From contig CM073590.1 of the NCBI GenBank assembly GCA_037074705.1, forward strand, positions 9,060,001 through 9,124,000: 64,000 bases of DNA, given 5' to 3'. The DNA is from Zhengitettix transpicula. Lineage: Eukaryota; Arthropoda; Insecta; Orthoptera; Tetrigidae. The first letter of the stretch is position 1. Each line of letters starts with the position of its first letter. The notes beneath the pieces were generated by a model. That model was given only the letters and a program-made list of their open reading frames with translations. It ran no database searches and had not been told where the DNA came from. Position numbers and translations under genes: made by a program. Shown one piece after another: positions 1 through 12,639 of this stretch.

Positions 1-293
1 AGACTTTTAAACTCGATAAATATCGAGATATATAATTGATGTCCTAATATTACTTAACCCATTAATGTTCTATAATTTTAGCATTCTTGAATATCTCAAC
101 AAATTCTTTCCTTGAATTCATACCATACTTATTCTTCAATATATATTGACTCGAACGCCTTCCTCTTAAGGTCTATGTTGAATTTTAACCTTAAAAAATT
201 TATTTGATTGTTTAACTATAATTATGCAATGATTATGCAGTTAAAACTCTCATATTAAATTTATAATCCTTAAATTTAAAACATTTGTTGCAG
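1..293 (+). other. Dscam2: 3' end of a Dscam2 intron upstream of the Ig1 exon
   Basis: AT-rich sequence ending in a TTGCAG acceptor at 288-293. The next exon begins with two bases (GC) that complete a split codon, so at least one coding exon, presumably carrying the start codon and signal peptide, lies left of the window. No other feature is seen in these bases. Confidence 0.8.
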
Positions 294-620
294 GCTTATC
301 CGCGGCATTCGATTCGCACTTACGAGGTCCGAGCTTCCTATTAGAGCCGCCAACGCGCCTCGAGTTTTCCAACTCGAGCGGGGGTTGGTTGGACTGTTCG
401 GCGTCGGGCAGTCCACCACCCACAATTGACTGGCTGAGCGTGGATGGAACGCCGGCCGTGGATGTTCCAGGGGTGCGCCGCGTCTTGAGGAACGGGACGC
501 TCGTCCTGATGCCGTTCCCGCCGGCAGCATACCGCCAGGACATCCACAGCACCGTGTACCGCTGCGTCGCCTCCAACAGCGTCGGAAGGCTCATAAGCAG
601 GGACGTGCAAGTGCGCGCAG
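294..620 (+). CDS. Dscam2: Dscam2-like exon encoding Ig domain 1
   Basis: This internal exon encodes the first Ig domain of a Down syndrome cell adhesion molecule, a neuronal transmembrane homophilic recognition receptor. It has 108 whole codons plus split codons at both ends (phase 1 in, phase 1 out; 327 nt). The Ig signature is visible: first Cys at about residue 34 (WLDCSASGSP), core Trp at 46 (PTIDW), second Cys at 90 (YRCVASN). Asn-X-Ser/Thr sites occur at NSS (26) and NGT (66). The strings GVRRVLRNGTLVLMPF and SRDVQVRA are what I recall of insect Dscam2. Insect Dscam1 has clearly different residues here. The acceptor is TTGCAG and the donor GTCAGT at 621. The open frame runs past the donor into the intron to 835, but that tail has no Ig character. 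Family assignment is strong; the Dscam2 rather than Dscam3/4 call rests on remembered sequence. Confidence 0.9.
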
Positions 621-2371
621 GTCAGTACATCGTTTACAGATTTCTTTATATGCAGATCAGAGTTGTCATTTATAAAGAGTTTGACTTTATGTTACATTTG
701 ATTCAAATTGATGTATGTCATAGTATGGTGATAACATTACACGAGGGCTGTACCATGAGGCAGTACTTTCTGTTTAAGTTTGGTACAATTATTATTATTC
801 TCACGATCACGCCGGAAATGGATGAAACATCCTAAATACGAGAACCATTCAATCCGAACTATTATTGGATTCTAATCCTAAAACCATGGATACAACGGTT
901 TATCCGTACGATAAATTAACGTTACTGACGTGCAAAGCGCTCTTAATATCAGGCTGGTAGGCAAATTTTGGCGCATTACCAAAATATTCTGCAAGAATCG
1001 TAATTCATGGACTTAATAGCATTATTTAAAATTAATAATGAACATTAATGGCCCAAATGTCCTGAATGAAATAATATATATTACATAGTTAATTCCCAAA
1101 GAAGCTTCCAAAATGACCTAACCTGAGTCAGAACTGAATGTAAAGAATCCCATTATCCTCTCAATTATAAATAGAGAAAAAAGTCGCGAACAATTGTCCG
1201 TAATGTGTATACAGATAAAATTTTCTCTAAACCGTTGTTTCCCAACGCTGGTCACACATGGGACAATTTGTATATTCGGGGGATTCAATTAGAAAATGAG
1301 AAACTTTTGGGTTTGAAAACCGTCAGCTACGATTTTACTTGTACAAAAGTAAAAATTGTTGTTATCTCAATTTAAAATAAAAATATGTGTTTTCTATACA
1401 GTCACTTTTTGGAGTAATATAAATTAAAATTTTCTCAGAGAGTATTGTTTACAATGTATAGTGAATGAATAATGCGTACTGCATTGCTATTCACTAAGTG
1501 TTAGTCTACTGTTCTCTAGAGCCAAATCCTCGTTTTAAATGAATTAGGATCTTAATTTCGTACAAAAATTCGAATGTTCGTCATGACTGTACATTTGGAT
1601 AGATTTAGCGATGTCCGATTAAAAAAATAATTACTTTCTTTATACACAAAATTATTATTAATGAATAAAGTGATTCGAAGTTATAATTAGGCTGTTTTGA
1701 CGAATAATTCAATATTTGCATATATAAAATATTGCACAGGGGGCATTAGAAAGATATAGATGGAGCATAGTAATAAAAATATTAAGATACACTGCTCTAA
1801 CCTCTAACGGTTAAGTCGGTTCCAATGCAACCTGAAAGAAAGAAGATAGTCAGTTTTATAAATTATTTCATTCTCTGATATGACCTTTGCATTATTCTGT
1901 TATCATTATTCTATCTACTTTAATCGCATCCTTTGGTGGCGTATTCAGCTTAGCTTTTATTGCTGTGTTAGGAAGAAATTGCTACGTGAAATTATAAAAT
2001 TACTGATGGCTTTCCTATTCGATGAAAATTTATTAGTGAACATCGGTTTGTGGGCTTACGTTGACTACGTTTCAGTCTGTGCCAGACTTGATAATGATCG
2101 GAGCTGACGACCGATCCTTAGACAAATATGTCGTAGAATAACGTGGCTCAATAACACAAAAACATAGTCACTAACACCTATATTCGTAGCATACTATAGA
2201 AAATTAAAGCATACAAAACACCCGTTAGTGCAAATGCCAGACGTAGATTCTATGCTACTGGTCTCACATGCTCAAGGAGTGATGTCGATTGTTATGATCT
2301 GACGAGGTATTCATCTCTTCTAAAGACGTCTCTATATTTTAAAAACTAAGAGATAAAGAAGTTGTAAAATA

Positions 2372-2440
2372 ACATGATAAAATAAATTCATGATAAAATA
2401 AATACCACATAAATATAAACATGATAAAATAAATACCACC
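2372..2440. repeat. short tandem repeat, CATGATAAAATAAA unit
   Basis: The string ATGATAAAATAAA occurs three times, at about 2374, 2390 and 2421. Two copies are followed by TACCACA/C. It looks like a small local duplication in AT-rich intron. Confidence 0.7.
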
Positions 2441-3769
2441 AACGTTTCTGCAAACCTTGTTGCTTTCCCTATACGTAAATGTTAATTTAGACCTATTGAC
2501 ATTCACACAGCATCATTACTCAGTGAGCTTAAGTCAAAGAATTATAGCTATTTAAATTAAATACATAAGAAATTTTCTGAAGAATTTCTATTTATAACAT
2601 TTGTAGATTATAAAGCCTTAATTTAAAAAATGGCATTATAGACAAATGAATAGAACCGAAAATTATATTAAAATACAACCCTCTTATAATATGTTTCAAG
2701 TTAAATAAAACTGAAATAACAGATGCGTAATAATTATGTAATATTTTCGTATTTTTTATTACATGTGATTGTGTAATTTAAACTATTCGATAACAGCGAT
2801 TGTCCCATGCCGGAAGCATTATACATTGTAATCACGTAATTTTGTTTGTGGAATTCATTTTATTAATGTGGTGAGAGGTATCAATTAACATATTGGAATA
2901 GTCGTTTCAGCTATACAATTTAATATAATCAATAGTGGTTTATTTTGTCAAAAATTAATTTATTAAATTAATACATATTTTTGCAGACAATATTATTTTT
3001 GCATGAATAATTGTTTTTATGTATGTAATCTTCTGATTAAATTAACAAACAACACTGTATACGCTGAAAAGAAAGAAATACAATGAGGCTCTGAATACTA
3101 TTTTGGCTACCAGTAAAGGAGAATAGGATATTTAACAACTTGTGATTACTAGTCGTAAGTAATGCCGTATTTCATACATAAGAAATAAAATTGAAAAATG
3201 GACTAACGATGGTACCTAAAATATTACTTCCTAATTGTATTTAGCTTTTTCAAATCAATCTGTTGCTTGCCGACCGATTGATTTTCAACTTCCCTACCAA
3301 ATTAACTCGCAGGTTTGCATTGTAAATTATTCCTACCCAATCCTACTCCACAACTCCTAGAAATAATTCGTAGACGTTACGAAACATTAATAAGTCAAGT
3401 CTCGCACCAAGTTACTTTTAGCATCAATGACATTTTCTTATTCAAATATATATTCTCCCTTCTTAGCTCTTCTAAGAAATGGTCGACGCCTTCTGGGCTC
3501 ATAGTTTTTTAAGTTAGACTTAATTCATCGTCCTGGAAATTATCAATCAGTCTTTTACTGAGTAAATGAGAGGTCAATTTGAGATATATAAATTAATAAT
3601 TTATTAATTAAGTATTTTAATGTCGCAATTGTTAAATTCACTTAATCCTGGTAGAATTTTTTTAATTGATTTATGGTCGCGTCAACCTGTTGCTTATTGG
3701 CGACCCTCTAAAAGCATTTACATACTTAAGTTACAGCAGGTTAGAAAATTTCCAATTGTGAACAACGTT

Positions 3770-4985
3770 TCAAATAGCGGAAGTCAGTTTTGCGTCGGAA
3801 ACGAACTCCAGGAGGCTCTTGATGCAGAAGTCTTCTCCAGAGAACTCGGCTAAAGTCCTCCTGCGTATATCCTCATATTTTGTACATTCAAATAGAATAT
3901 GCTGGATGGTGAGGGCTTTTTCACATACATCACAGGTGGGCTGATCTGTTCTGGAAAAAAATATATTCGTGAGTGAGTTGGGTGTGCAAAGTTCTAATTA
4001 TGGAGATTATTATTTGTTGTTTTCTTGAGATGTTGTTGAGGTGGCACAGATCTGCTGATGTTTGCAGGTTCTGATGGAAGAAGCCGTTATGTCCTCATCT
4101 CCTCGTGTCCTTCCAGCTACCGTCCACTTTTCATGTACATTCATTTAGAATGTCCGAGGCTGTACAGGTTGGGGCTTCGAACAATGGTAGATTGTGCGTC
4201 CACGTCCTCGTTCCCTGCGATACCCGCATGAGCCGGATTTCCCTCGCGAACTGCAGAGATGTAGGTTAGCTCTGATGGTGTTTATGGTTCCACTCCTTAT
4301 TTTAGGGTCTCGTAAGTGCTTTAGTGATTGCAAAGAGTCTGTTAGGATCATAATTCTGTTGATTGAAGGTTCCAGGCAGTAATCAACTGTCATTGCTATG
4401 GCGAAGGTTTCAGCGGTGGTGCTAGAAGCAGAATTATGGATGGCTATTTTCCTGTTGAAGTTGAGAAGAAGCACCGCACAGTTAGTGCCTACTTCCATTT
4501 TTGAGGCATCTGTGTAAACCAATGTAGGGTTTCCATGCTTCTTTATAAGCGCATCGAGGTGAACTGTAGCACTTGCCCTAAGGATCTTCGTGGGAATCAA
4601 GGTAAATGAAGTATCTATTTGTAGGTCGATAAACTTCCATGGAGGGAGATTAGATGTAGTATTTTGGTCTATGTTGCGGATAATGAACTGGAGACTGCGA
4701 AATAGGTTGCCTGATGCATTATGAAAAGGAAGGGGACGTTTGAGGTTGTGCACGTAATTCAAGTTGGGTCGACTAGATTGTGCTCTCACATTCATGGAAT
4801 TTGCCTGCAGGGACTTTATTGTGTACTTAATTGTGCTTATTCTTCTCCGGAATGTAAGACTTCGTTAAGGAGTCTAACTACCGGGGTGGTTCTCATACAC
4901 CCTGTAATTACTCTCAAGGCTTCATTCTGTATCAAATCTAGTTTCTTGAGAGCTAAAGACATTCTATTACAATGTTTATAATTTA
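3770..4985 (-). mobile_element. 5'-truncated non-LTR retrotransposon (I/R1-type ORF2 relic)
   Basis: Read on the minus strand, three pieces of one LINE ORF2 C-terminus lie in order, separated by frameshifts. First, at about 4975-4850, is the end of reverse transcriptase (ALKKLDLIQNEALRVITGCM, then TTPVVRLLNEV). Next, from 4795 down to about 4200, is an RNase H domain with YTDASK (Asp), TTAETFAIA (Glu) and ILTDSLQSLK (Asp), the three expected acidic residues. Last, at about 3965-3770, is a C-terminal zinc-knuckle tail (CDVC, then HILFEC, then KYEDIRRR) ending in a stop at 3770-3772. One shift is clear near 4845 and another lies between RNase H and the tail. RNase H plus a CCHC-like tail fits I/R1/LOA-type LINEs. 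Endonuclease and most of reverse transcriptase are missing, so the copy is 5'-truncated and dead. It lies antisense to Dscam2. Confidence 0.85.
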
Positions 4986-5356
4986 AGTGAATAAAGACTT
5001 AAAAGATTACCATATTATGCGTAACAAGTATTATCTGACGCCAACTCCGGACCGCAAAACGGTATTTACGCCTAGTTTATTAAAGATAACAGACATGTTA
5101 TTCATTCTTTGAAAATCATACGACTGCTACATTTCTCATCATGTTTTCCGTTGGGTATTTAAACTGATAACGAGACACAGAGCCCTTTTGTCCATCATTG
5201 TGTATCCTTTTTAAAAACTAAAGTATATTACAAAATTAAAATAAGTGGGTATTATAATCTCACATTTATTGGGAAGTTATCCGTACACAACCGTTTTTAA
5301 TCACTGCTCTGATACACCTTCGAACCCACATTGAACTCCACCGCCTGTTCACTTCG

Positions 5357-5441
5357 CTATGGACGGAGGCAATCCCACAACACACTAGAAGTCGGAGCGT
5401 GGGCGACTTCTTGTGTGTCGCGGGTTTGCCTACGTCCATAG
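5357..5441. repeat. long imperfect hairpin (38-bp arms)
   Basis: The arm 5357-5394 (begins CTATGGACGGAGGCAA) is nearly the reverse complement of 5404-5441 (ends TTTGCCTACGTCCATAG), with a 9-base loop and a few mismatches. The flanks (5280-5530) are richer in GC than the intron around them. It could be a snapback or MITE remnant, or part of a structured repeat. No coding signal was seen. Confidence 0.7.
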
Positions 5442-6359
5442 CCCTAAGACAACAGTTACTCTCGGAAACTTCCTGTGTCGCCCACAGTCAGCGGTCACAC
5501 ACTAACGGTGACGTGTACCCTGAAGATATCTCTTATCAACCTCGGTACATCGTTCGTTCGTAGTCCAATTCAGGGAATCTTCAGCACCGCCTACGAAGAG
5601 CAGACTCAGACACAAAGTAAAGTCTTCTACAACAATTACCAATACTAATTTTCAACGCGTCGTTCTCTTTACATGTGCTGGATTAGATTCTGTCCTGGAT
5701 GACCTGTTCGTATCCGTTTCCCTATCATTAAGAATCTTTCATCAATGAATAAATATGTTAGTGGAACAATTTAAATCAATGCCTCTATTCTACCCCTGTC
5801 ATCATACACAGGCAATCATAATCGGATCCTTGTACCTCCTTTACCAATTATTGCATCGTTCTGTTTACATTTCCACGTGTAACAATAGTTTATAATCGTC
5901 ATCACAACACAGTTAACCATAATAACCAATCAAATAATATATAACTCGCTCAATTGTCATAATTTTATGAACTTGCTAAACGAGTTCAATCAAAACACAG
6001 TTCTTCGTAAACTCGCTCATGAAAGCTCATGATTTTTCCACACACATTAGATACTTATAAATTTAACAAATTAAATTTCTGATACATGACTACAATTTTA
6101 TCTTCTTTTGTTTGCTAATTCAGTTTAGTGAACCATTATATTTATTGTAAGTAAATTCACTGCACAAAATAAAGTAAACAGACTGAGGTATATGTCGTTT
6201 CACATACGAATATTACTAACGATAATTTTGTTTGTGATATTCATATATATGATGAAGGTAAATACTATGTCCAGAGATGAACCCTAGTTATGGATTTACT
6301 GGAACGAAAAAGAAATAGAGTCAGAAGGACTTAGCGAGATGAGATACTTCAGTAACAGA

Positions 6360-6745
6360 TAACATGGTTACATAACATAGGAATAGATGGAATGCGGGGA
6401 TGCGTAAGGTAGAACAAGGGATGACTACGATTCCAGAGATGTAGTTCAATTATGCGTGTTTTATAGTTTTTAATGATTTTTTTCTGTGACAATGAGAAAT
6501 GTAGCGTATTTTTTCACGTTCATTCCCATAAAATGATGCAGGGAAAACCTTAATCAAACCAGCATCTGGTAGGTCGGGGTCTTGGTGCTTGTCCAACTGT
6601 CTTCCGATAACGGGAGATCAGTTTCTTTTTGTGGGGACACAACTTACCCCACTCAATGCCTCGACCTGATTTTGGAGACAACTGGTCGTATGGTCTAATG
6701 GGAACACAAAACAACTATTACTATATATCCAACGTCAACGACCCC
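6360..6745 (-). mobile_element. family A retroposon, degraded and interrupted copy
   Basis: Pieces of the family A repeat are recognisable at about 6376-6420 (GGGGATGCGTAAGGTAGA) and 6532-6720 (TGCAGGGAAAACC, GGTAGGTCGGG, GTGGGGAC). Unrelated AT-rich sequence of about 100 bp lies between them. The match is much weaker than in the later copies, so this is an old insertion. Orientation is inferred from the poly(A)-tailed copies. Confidence 0.6.
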
Positions 6746-6837
6746 AGAACATTCACCCATGGAATGCCTAGCCTAAGTGACACGGATTATGGAAATATTT
6801 ATTTATATTCCTTGGTTTAGGATGAAGGATATTATCG

Positions 6838-6858
6838 TATATATATATATATATATAG
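6838..6858. repeat. (AT)n microsatellite
   Basis: An uninterrupted AT dinucleotide run of about ten units. Confidence 0.9.
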
Positions 6859-8819
6859 TGGTAGATGACTACGCGGTGATAGTGCAATTGGGACCATCAT
6901 TTTACATGAGTGGTAAAGCTGATATTGATGATTCGCAATAACAAGTTGCAATCTAAATAAGTATTTTAAAAGAAGTACAATAAGATAATCGGAGTAATGT
7001 GGGTAATGTGGGTAAAGGAGTGGCGGAACAATGAAGTTACGAAATATAATTTCTCAAACGTAATAGTAAATTGTCTCAGTCCATTTTTTATAGTGAAGCG
7101 CAATCACATGACTACAGATCTGCAGCCTCTGTTTCACCTGTATTGACACTTCTCTAAGAAAATTTCAATGTGCTAAGGCTAAAACATTAATGTACAGAAA
7201 ACGAAATATGGGACTGCATTTTTTACTTAGTTGATTAAATATTAAAATGTTTTGAACTGACGTCTATGTTCTGAATTATTTTTGAATCGTCATTCATTCG
7301 TGTCACTCTCACCATATCAATTAGTGTAAATTATTCCCCTCTGTACCATTCACTGTCAGAATTAACCTACGTCAACTGCAAATCAGCCAATGGAACGCCC
7401 GGAAAACATGTCTCGAAACAACCTGATCAACGTACCACATGCACCGCAAAACCTAGATTTCAAGTAGATAGGAAAATGTGCAATGCGCGTACCAAGTTTT
7501 AGTCTTAATGCTTAATATTTACATTATTCTCAGTATTGATCTCCGCTTGCTTTAATTAAATTTTCCAGAAAATTTTGCTTTTACAATAAAGCAATACGTT
7601 TTCCCGAATATTACAAATTATGGGCTATAAAACGGTTTCATTATCTGGAACGTCGAGTAGCACCCTTGCTGAAGACCGTTAAATTGGCGAGACTTAAATG
7701 TAAGGCTTCGTTCTCACAGCTGAGACCTCTCAATCGTCCAGGCAGGGAGGTTTATTGTTTCTCTGCGAATAGCTGAAACATGCTTCATCTGGTGGCGTAG
7801 GAGCGTACAAAGAAGCCCTTTAGTCAGTACGTAAAGTGGATTTCCTGAGTGCTTTCAACATCGTGTTTCTGCTAAACGCCCACATATTTGCGTTGAAGGA
7901 GTGTACTTACGTTTTCTTTAAAGGTAACGTGCCTATAAACAATAAAAACGGAACTAAATTACAAAATATGAGCCACGTCACTTTTATATGCACAAATTTG
8001 AAAAATATTCATAATTTGTGATTTTATTATTGTTCTACAATTAAAATCAGTTGCACTATAATACAAAACCTAAAAAGTCTACATTTTCAGGAGTTATGAG
8101 GCAAAGTAACTCTTTACTTCATGAAATTAAATGTTGCATATTCACATTATAATATTTTTTAAAGTAATTCACATGACATCGGTACTTTTTCTGCTCTACT
8201 AATTTAGTAATTTCCTCGAGTATAAGCAGTATAATGTTTCTCAAAATTTCATAACTAGTGTGAATTTAATTTTTACAAGGATAATATAGGAAAAGACCCA
8301 GCCTACATATATTAGTAACGGGTTTACAATTTAACGTGAAACTTTAGGAGGAATTTCAAAATCACAGTGCATGTTTAGAAAAAAGTATTTATTTGACGAC
8401 CAATTCACCAGGGCCATAGCACTTAATTTTATTTTATTAATTAAATTTTATGTTGGAATTTACTAAAATTAAACCAGTTGATTAGATAATACGTTCTTGT
8501 GAGATGCGATGATAGATAAATCTATGACATGATTTTCTTTTTGACATTTGGTTTCATCTCCCAGAATCATTACAATATCAATTTTATTACTAGTTTAATT
8601 CTCTGGCCTACAAAATACATGGAATCATAGGCGTGTTTCTCAGTTCTTACATCGGTTCAATCAAAAGACTTCTATTAGTCGGTATCAATTTATACATTTG
8701 GATATTTTTCAGTATATAGGTATGTAAGCGTGAGTTTATAAAGTGTGGAGAATTTTCGACCAAATTTTGTACACATGTTAATAAAAATCCAGGAACAAAC
8801 ATCGGAAGGGTAAAAGCAC

Positions 8820-9077
8820 CCTAGTACCTCTAAAAGTATTTTCCAGTCTCTTAGGGAACCAGGACTATGAAGAAAACGGAAGTATTATTGTCTATCTTAA
8901 TGCACCACGAGTATGTTTGACTGTCTTGAAGGACCAGAAGTAACTTTGACATAATTAGGATACCGAGAATATTTTTTACTTTCTTAGTAAACTGAGAGTT
9001 TAGAGTATCGGAAGCATTTTTTACTATATTGAGGTACCGGGAGTATTTTCGCCTCTCTTAACGTACTGGAGTAATAC
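8820..9077. repeat. 29-bp degenerate minisatellite
   Basis: About nine imperfect units of roughly 29 bp follow the pattern ACCGGAAGTATTTTTNACT plus TNTCTTAAGG. Unit starts can be followed at about 8823, 8874, 8904, 8932, 8961, 9006, 9035 and 9063, mostly 28-30 bp apart. The extra spacing between 8961 and 9006 hides a partial unit (AAACTGAGAGTTT). High divergence between units suggests an old array. Confidence 0.75.
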
Positions 9078-11098
9078 ATGAACTGGTTTTTAGGCTTTTT
9101 TTTATTTGTACAGCGCTTATTTAAGCAAAAGATACATTTATTGATTCTATTAATGATAAAATTAGCATTGCGCCGCCATAGGTAGAGGGCGTGAAACGAT
9201 AAATGTTCAAAAAAGTGACGATCGAATTGCCGTTTAAATCAGTTGATTGCAAAGAGGTTAGTGTCGAATTAAATACTTTTCTTGGCTAATGTAAATAAAT
9301 CCCTTTATTTTATTGAAAGAACTGTTAATTGCACTCGCCATAATAACAATTTTTTAATACTTCATTTTCACTGTCAGATATATGACAAATATACAGCTCT
9401 TTTATTATTAACTTTTAATAAATATGTTATTCTGGCACAACTTGAGTCTCAGCAAAAATTTCAACAGATATTGTCCAGTGAATTGCCTTTGATACCGGTA
9501 ATGAAGTATTATGCCGATAGCGACAAACTACTCTCTAGAAAATCGAGTCTTTCGAGGGAATTTGATTCTTTTCAGAAATATTTTTTGTAAATCCTACCCG
9601 CTGTGAGAGGAGTAAATGCAAATTATTTTAATTACGTTCCCAGACAATCCCAATACATAGAAGAAGGTAGGTATTGCAAAATTATGCATGAAAAGACGAA
9701 AGGTAAGTTTAATACCTTTGAACAATTGAGCAGCTTGAAGTAGATTTTTTTGGTAGTATTTTAAGTTTTAATTGTAAGACATTACGGAGTTACATCAAAA
9801 TATGGTGTAACTTATGCAGTTTGAAAAGTTTCAGACTAACTAGAAAATATCTGGAAGAATCAGATGTTTAAAATTAGTAAGAGAAATACAATTTAAATAA
9901 AATTCGCGAGAGATAGACGCAACTGCAACGAAGTCGTCATAATATGGGTGCCTGTAATGAGAAAAAGAACTGTCCGCGAAACTCGCACAACATAAAAAAG
10001 TTCAGAGACACGGTTTTTGACTTTTTCGAATATATTTTCATCCATTTGCCCACAAAACAAATAAAATAATTCCAAATACGGGTAAATATTTTATGAGTGA
10101 GATAGGTATGAGTTATCTTCCTAAGTTCGTATTTCTTTTCTTAAAATTCGTATTTCATTTTCAAATATATGTGTAAACCAAAATATTTATACGATTATAA
10201 AATGGAAAATGAATAATAAATAAAATATTAACCTTAAATAAAACCCAATTTTTTAACACATTATATTAACAGATAATTACCTCAGAACATCTGAGTTTTC
10301 CGAGTCAACTAATGAAACGATGAATATATTTTTCCAGTTACCACACTAAATACTTTCAAACTTTCCTATCAACCAATAATTTTACAAATCCTAATGTTTC
10401 CCCTCACACAACAGCAGCAACATGCCTTTTTTACGAACTATTACTGAAGCATTATCCGCGTACATTAAAAGGTTCAGAATTTATTATCTGGTTCCCCGGA
10501 AAAAAGAGTTCTTCATCATAGAAAGCGTTATGTCATAATGCTACATTACGATAATTAAATTGAATTAGTTATTATGTTTAGAGGGATTGGCGAAGCAAAG
10601 AAGAAATCTAAAGTACTACAGCAAGAGTTCATTTAGAAAAAAAAATCCTCAATACCATTGATGTAGAATAGCGGAAAGGGCTTCTGAAACTATACACGTG
10701 GAGTACATGATGATATTGATGTGAAATATGTACAGTTTGTAAGCTGTAAAATTATTCGGTACCTCTAGAAATGTGGTCCTGCTGAAGAATTTTGAAGCTA
10801 AACTGAACTGAAGATGTAAGGATCCAGCAAATATTCTTGGAGGAAAATTCTGTGGAGCACACTAAGATGAAAAATCGAAGCAGGTTTTTGAACTGAGAAA
10901 TCCAGGTTTGGTTCATTCAGTGATCGTAGATACAGTGCATGGCTTGAATAGAGCTCATGTAAGTTAAAAATGACTAATGACTTCTGATTATTTAGTTTCA
11001 GCTTATGTTTTATAAAAACTGTAAATGTTCCGTAAGGACTAATCACTAAAAACGTATATGTGCTATTACACTGAAACATCAAGATATGTGGATGGAAA

Positions 11099-11175
11099 AA
11101 TGTCGCCCGGATCTGGAATCGAACCTGAGACCTCACCGCTAACAGGGTGCATGCTCTGACCACTGAATTTGATCC
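11099..11175 (-). repeat. tRNA-like SINE head or tRNA pseudogene
   Basis: On the minus strand the block contains a box-A-like AGTGGTCAGAGCATG, an anticodon-arm-like CACCCTGTTAGCGGTG, and a box-B match GGTTCGATTCC with a T-arm that pairs apart from one mismatch. The acceptor arm does not pair convincingly and no clean 3' end is seen. A tRNA-derived SINE head is more likely than a working tRNA gene. I could not define the SINE body or tail. Confidence 0.55.
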
Positions 11176-11308
11176 CTGTCGACATTGTGCGACATTCCTC
11201 CGTCGTTTATATTTCATTCGATTCTCCGACAATTTCCTTATCTCAAATTCTTCATGGCTTATTCTAGGATATTATGAAGAACGGATTTTTACGTAAATTG
11301 AGAAGAAG

Positions 11309-11442
11309 ATTGTGCAGACACTGGCCGACTATTCGAATAGGAATAGCAGACAACTCTTACCGTATGCCCAAGGTCTGCGACCCCGAAACATACACCTCTC
11401 AAAACAGGCCGAGGTGCCTCGGCTTATAGGCTTATATATTTA
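11309..11442 (-). mobile_element. family A retroposon fragment
   Basis: This is about 130 bp of the family A 5' half in inferred sense orientation. It has GGCCGACTATTCGAATAGGA, CTCTTACCGTATGCCCAAGG and CAGGCCGAGGTGCCTCGGCT. The poly(A)-proximal half is missing. Confidence 0.75.
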
Positions 11443-12639
11443 TATTCAAAGATACAGAGATAGAAATGTTATATATGTCTCAAGCCATACGGCACGGTTG
11501 AATTAATAAAGATTTGTGGATGGAAAACCTATAATAAATTTACACTAAAATCCGTCATTCATAATATCCTGAAATATATAAGATATCTCTATATTTCTTT
11601 GAATATAAATATACTTTACACATCTTTTACGAGAATTTCTTGCAATGAACAGCCCACGTATCCATTGTAAATCTTATCCTGCATTATATGATAAACGACA
11701 CGTTTACTATCAAAATTCACTTATATCATGTAAAAGCAGAAATAGCCATTTTTGATGATATAGAGATTTTCATTGGTTAACATCACGCGTCATAACTAAT
11801 ATTTTTACCGTGAAATAGAAGCAGTCTTTGCATATTCAGATTTTCTTATTATATTATCTAAGTCTGAATTTAGTTTCTTCCAAAAGAGGACGGTTGTTAC
11901 AAAAACAGTCCACGTTTAAATACATTTTAGTGAAAGATTAATTCTAAAGGTTTCCCATTCTCGCGTGAGCCGCTCCTGCAGACGCAGAGAAAGGTAATTC
12001 CTTCACTGTGCGATATCTGATTTCCCAGAGTGCGCTCACAAGCTCCGTGGTATCTACACGGATGCAAGGGCCTCTTTTGGTTTAATAACCTTGTCGTTGC
12101 ACGAACAGAATTCAAAGCGTACGTAGTTGTTATAACAGTGGTTGGAGAGAATGTGAATGGTTCGTACTGTGGTGATGGATGGTATTTATTTGTTTCAAGA
12201 TCTAAGCCGTATGGGCTTTAAATTTTTATTTCCACTTAATAGACTGTACAAATGTGTCCGTAATAAACAGATTAAGAAAAATTAATTTAAAATAGCATGA
12301 ATTATTAACCCAGGTCTAACCCGCAATGTGGCTCTAAATTTCAAACACAAATGCATTATTACCATTGACCACACAAATAAAGAAACGTATTTGTTTCCAT
12401 GCATAATATTAAGGACTATTTCTGAATTTCAATGTAGGTACTTGATTTCTATAACTGACAAGGACTTGCTGATGCGTCGCATATTAGTCATCCGGAACTT
12501 AGCATTATCTCGGTTTATTTTCTGACTGCAGATGATTCACCTCTAAAAATATTTTAATCGCAAGGATTTGGTTCTTGTGTCCGGTGGTCCGGTTCTCGTT
12601 TTTTTAAAAAATCAGGCTACCTGAGTGTTAACCAGGTGT

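Noticed and set aside
389..835. 148-codon open frame starting at a TTG
   Set aside because: It is the Ig1 exon read through its GTCAGT donor into the intron. The true exon ends at 620 and starts upstream at 294.
3636..4992. 10-bp inverted repeat (ATTCACTTAA / TTAAGTGAAT) around the LINE relic
   Set aside because: Non-LTR elements have no terminal inverted repeats. The AT-rich match is short enough to be chance.
9282..9590. 102-codon plus-strand frame
   Set aside because: AT-rich, no recognised domain, no splice partner and no second signal. Treated as chance.
10798..11232. 144-codon minus-strand frame
   Set aside because: It runs through the tRNA-like SINE head and so is built from repeat sequence, with no domain.
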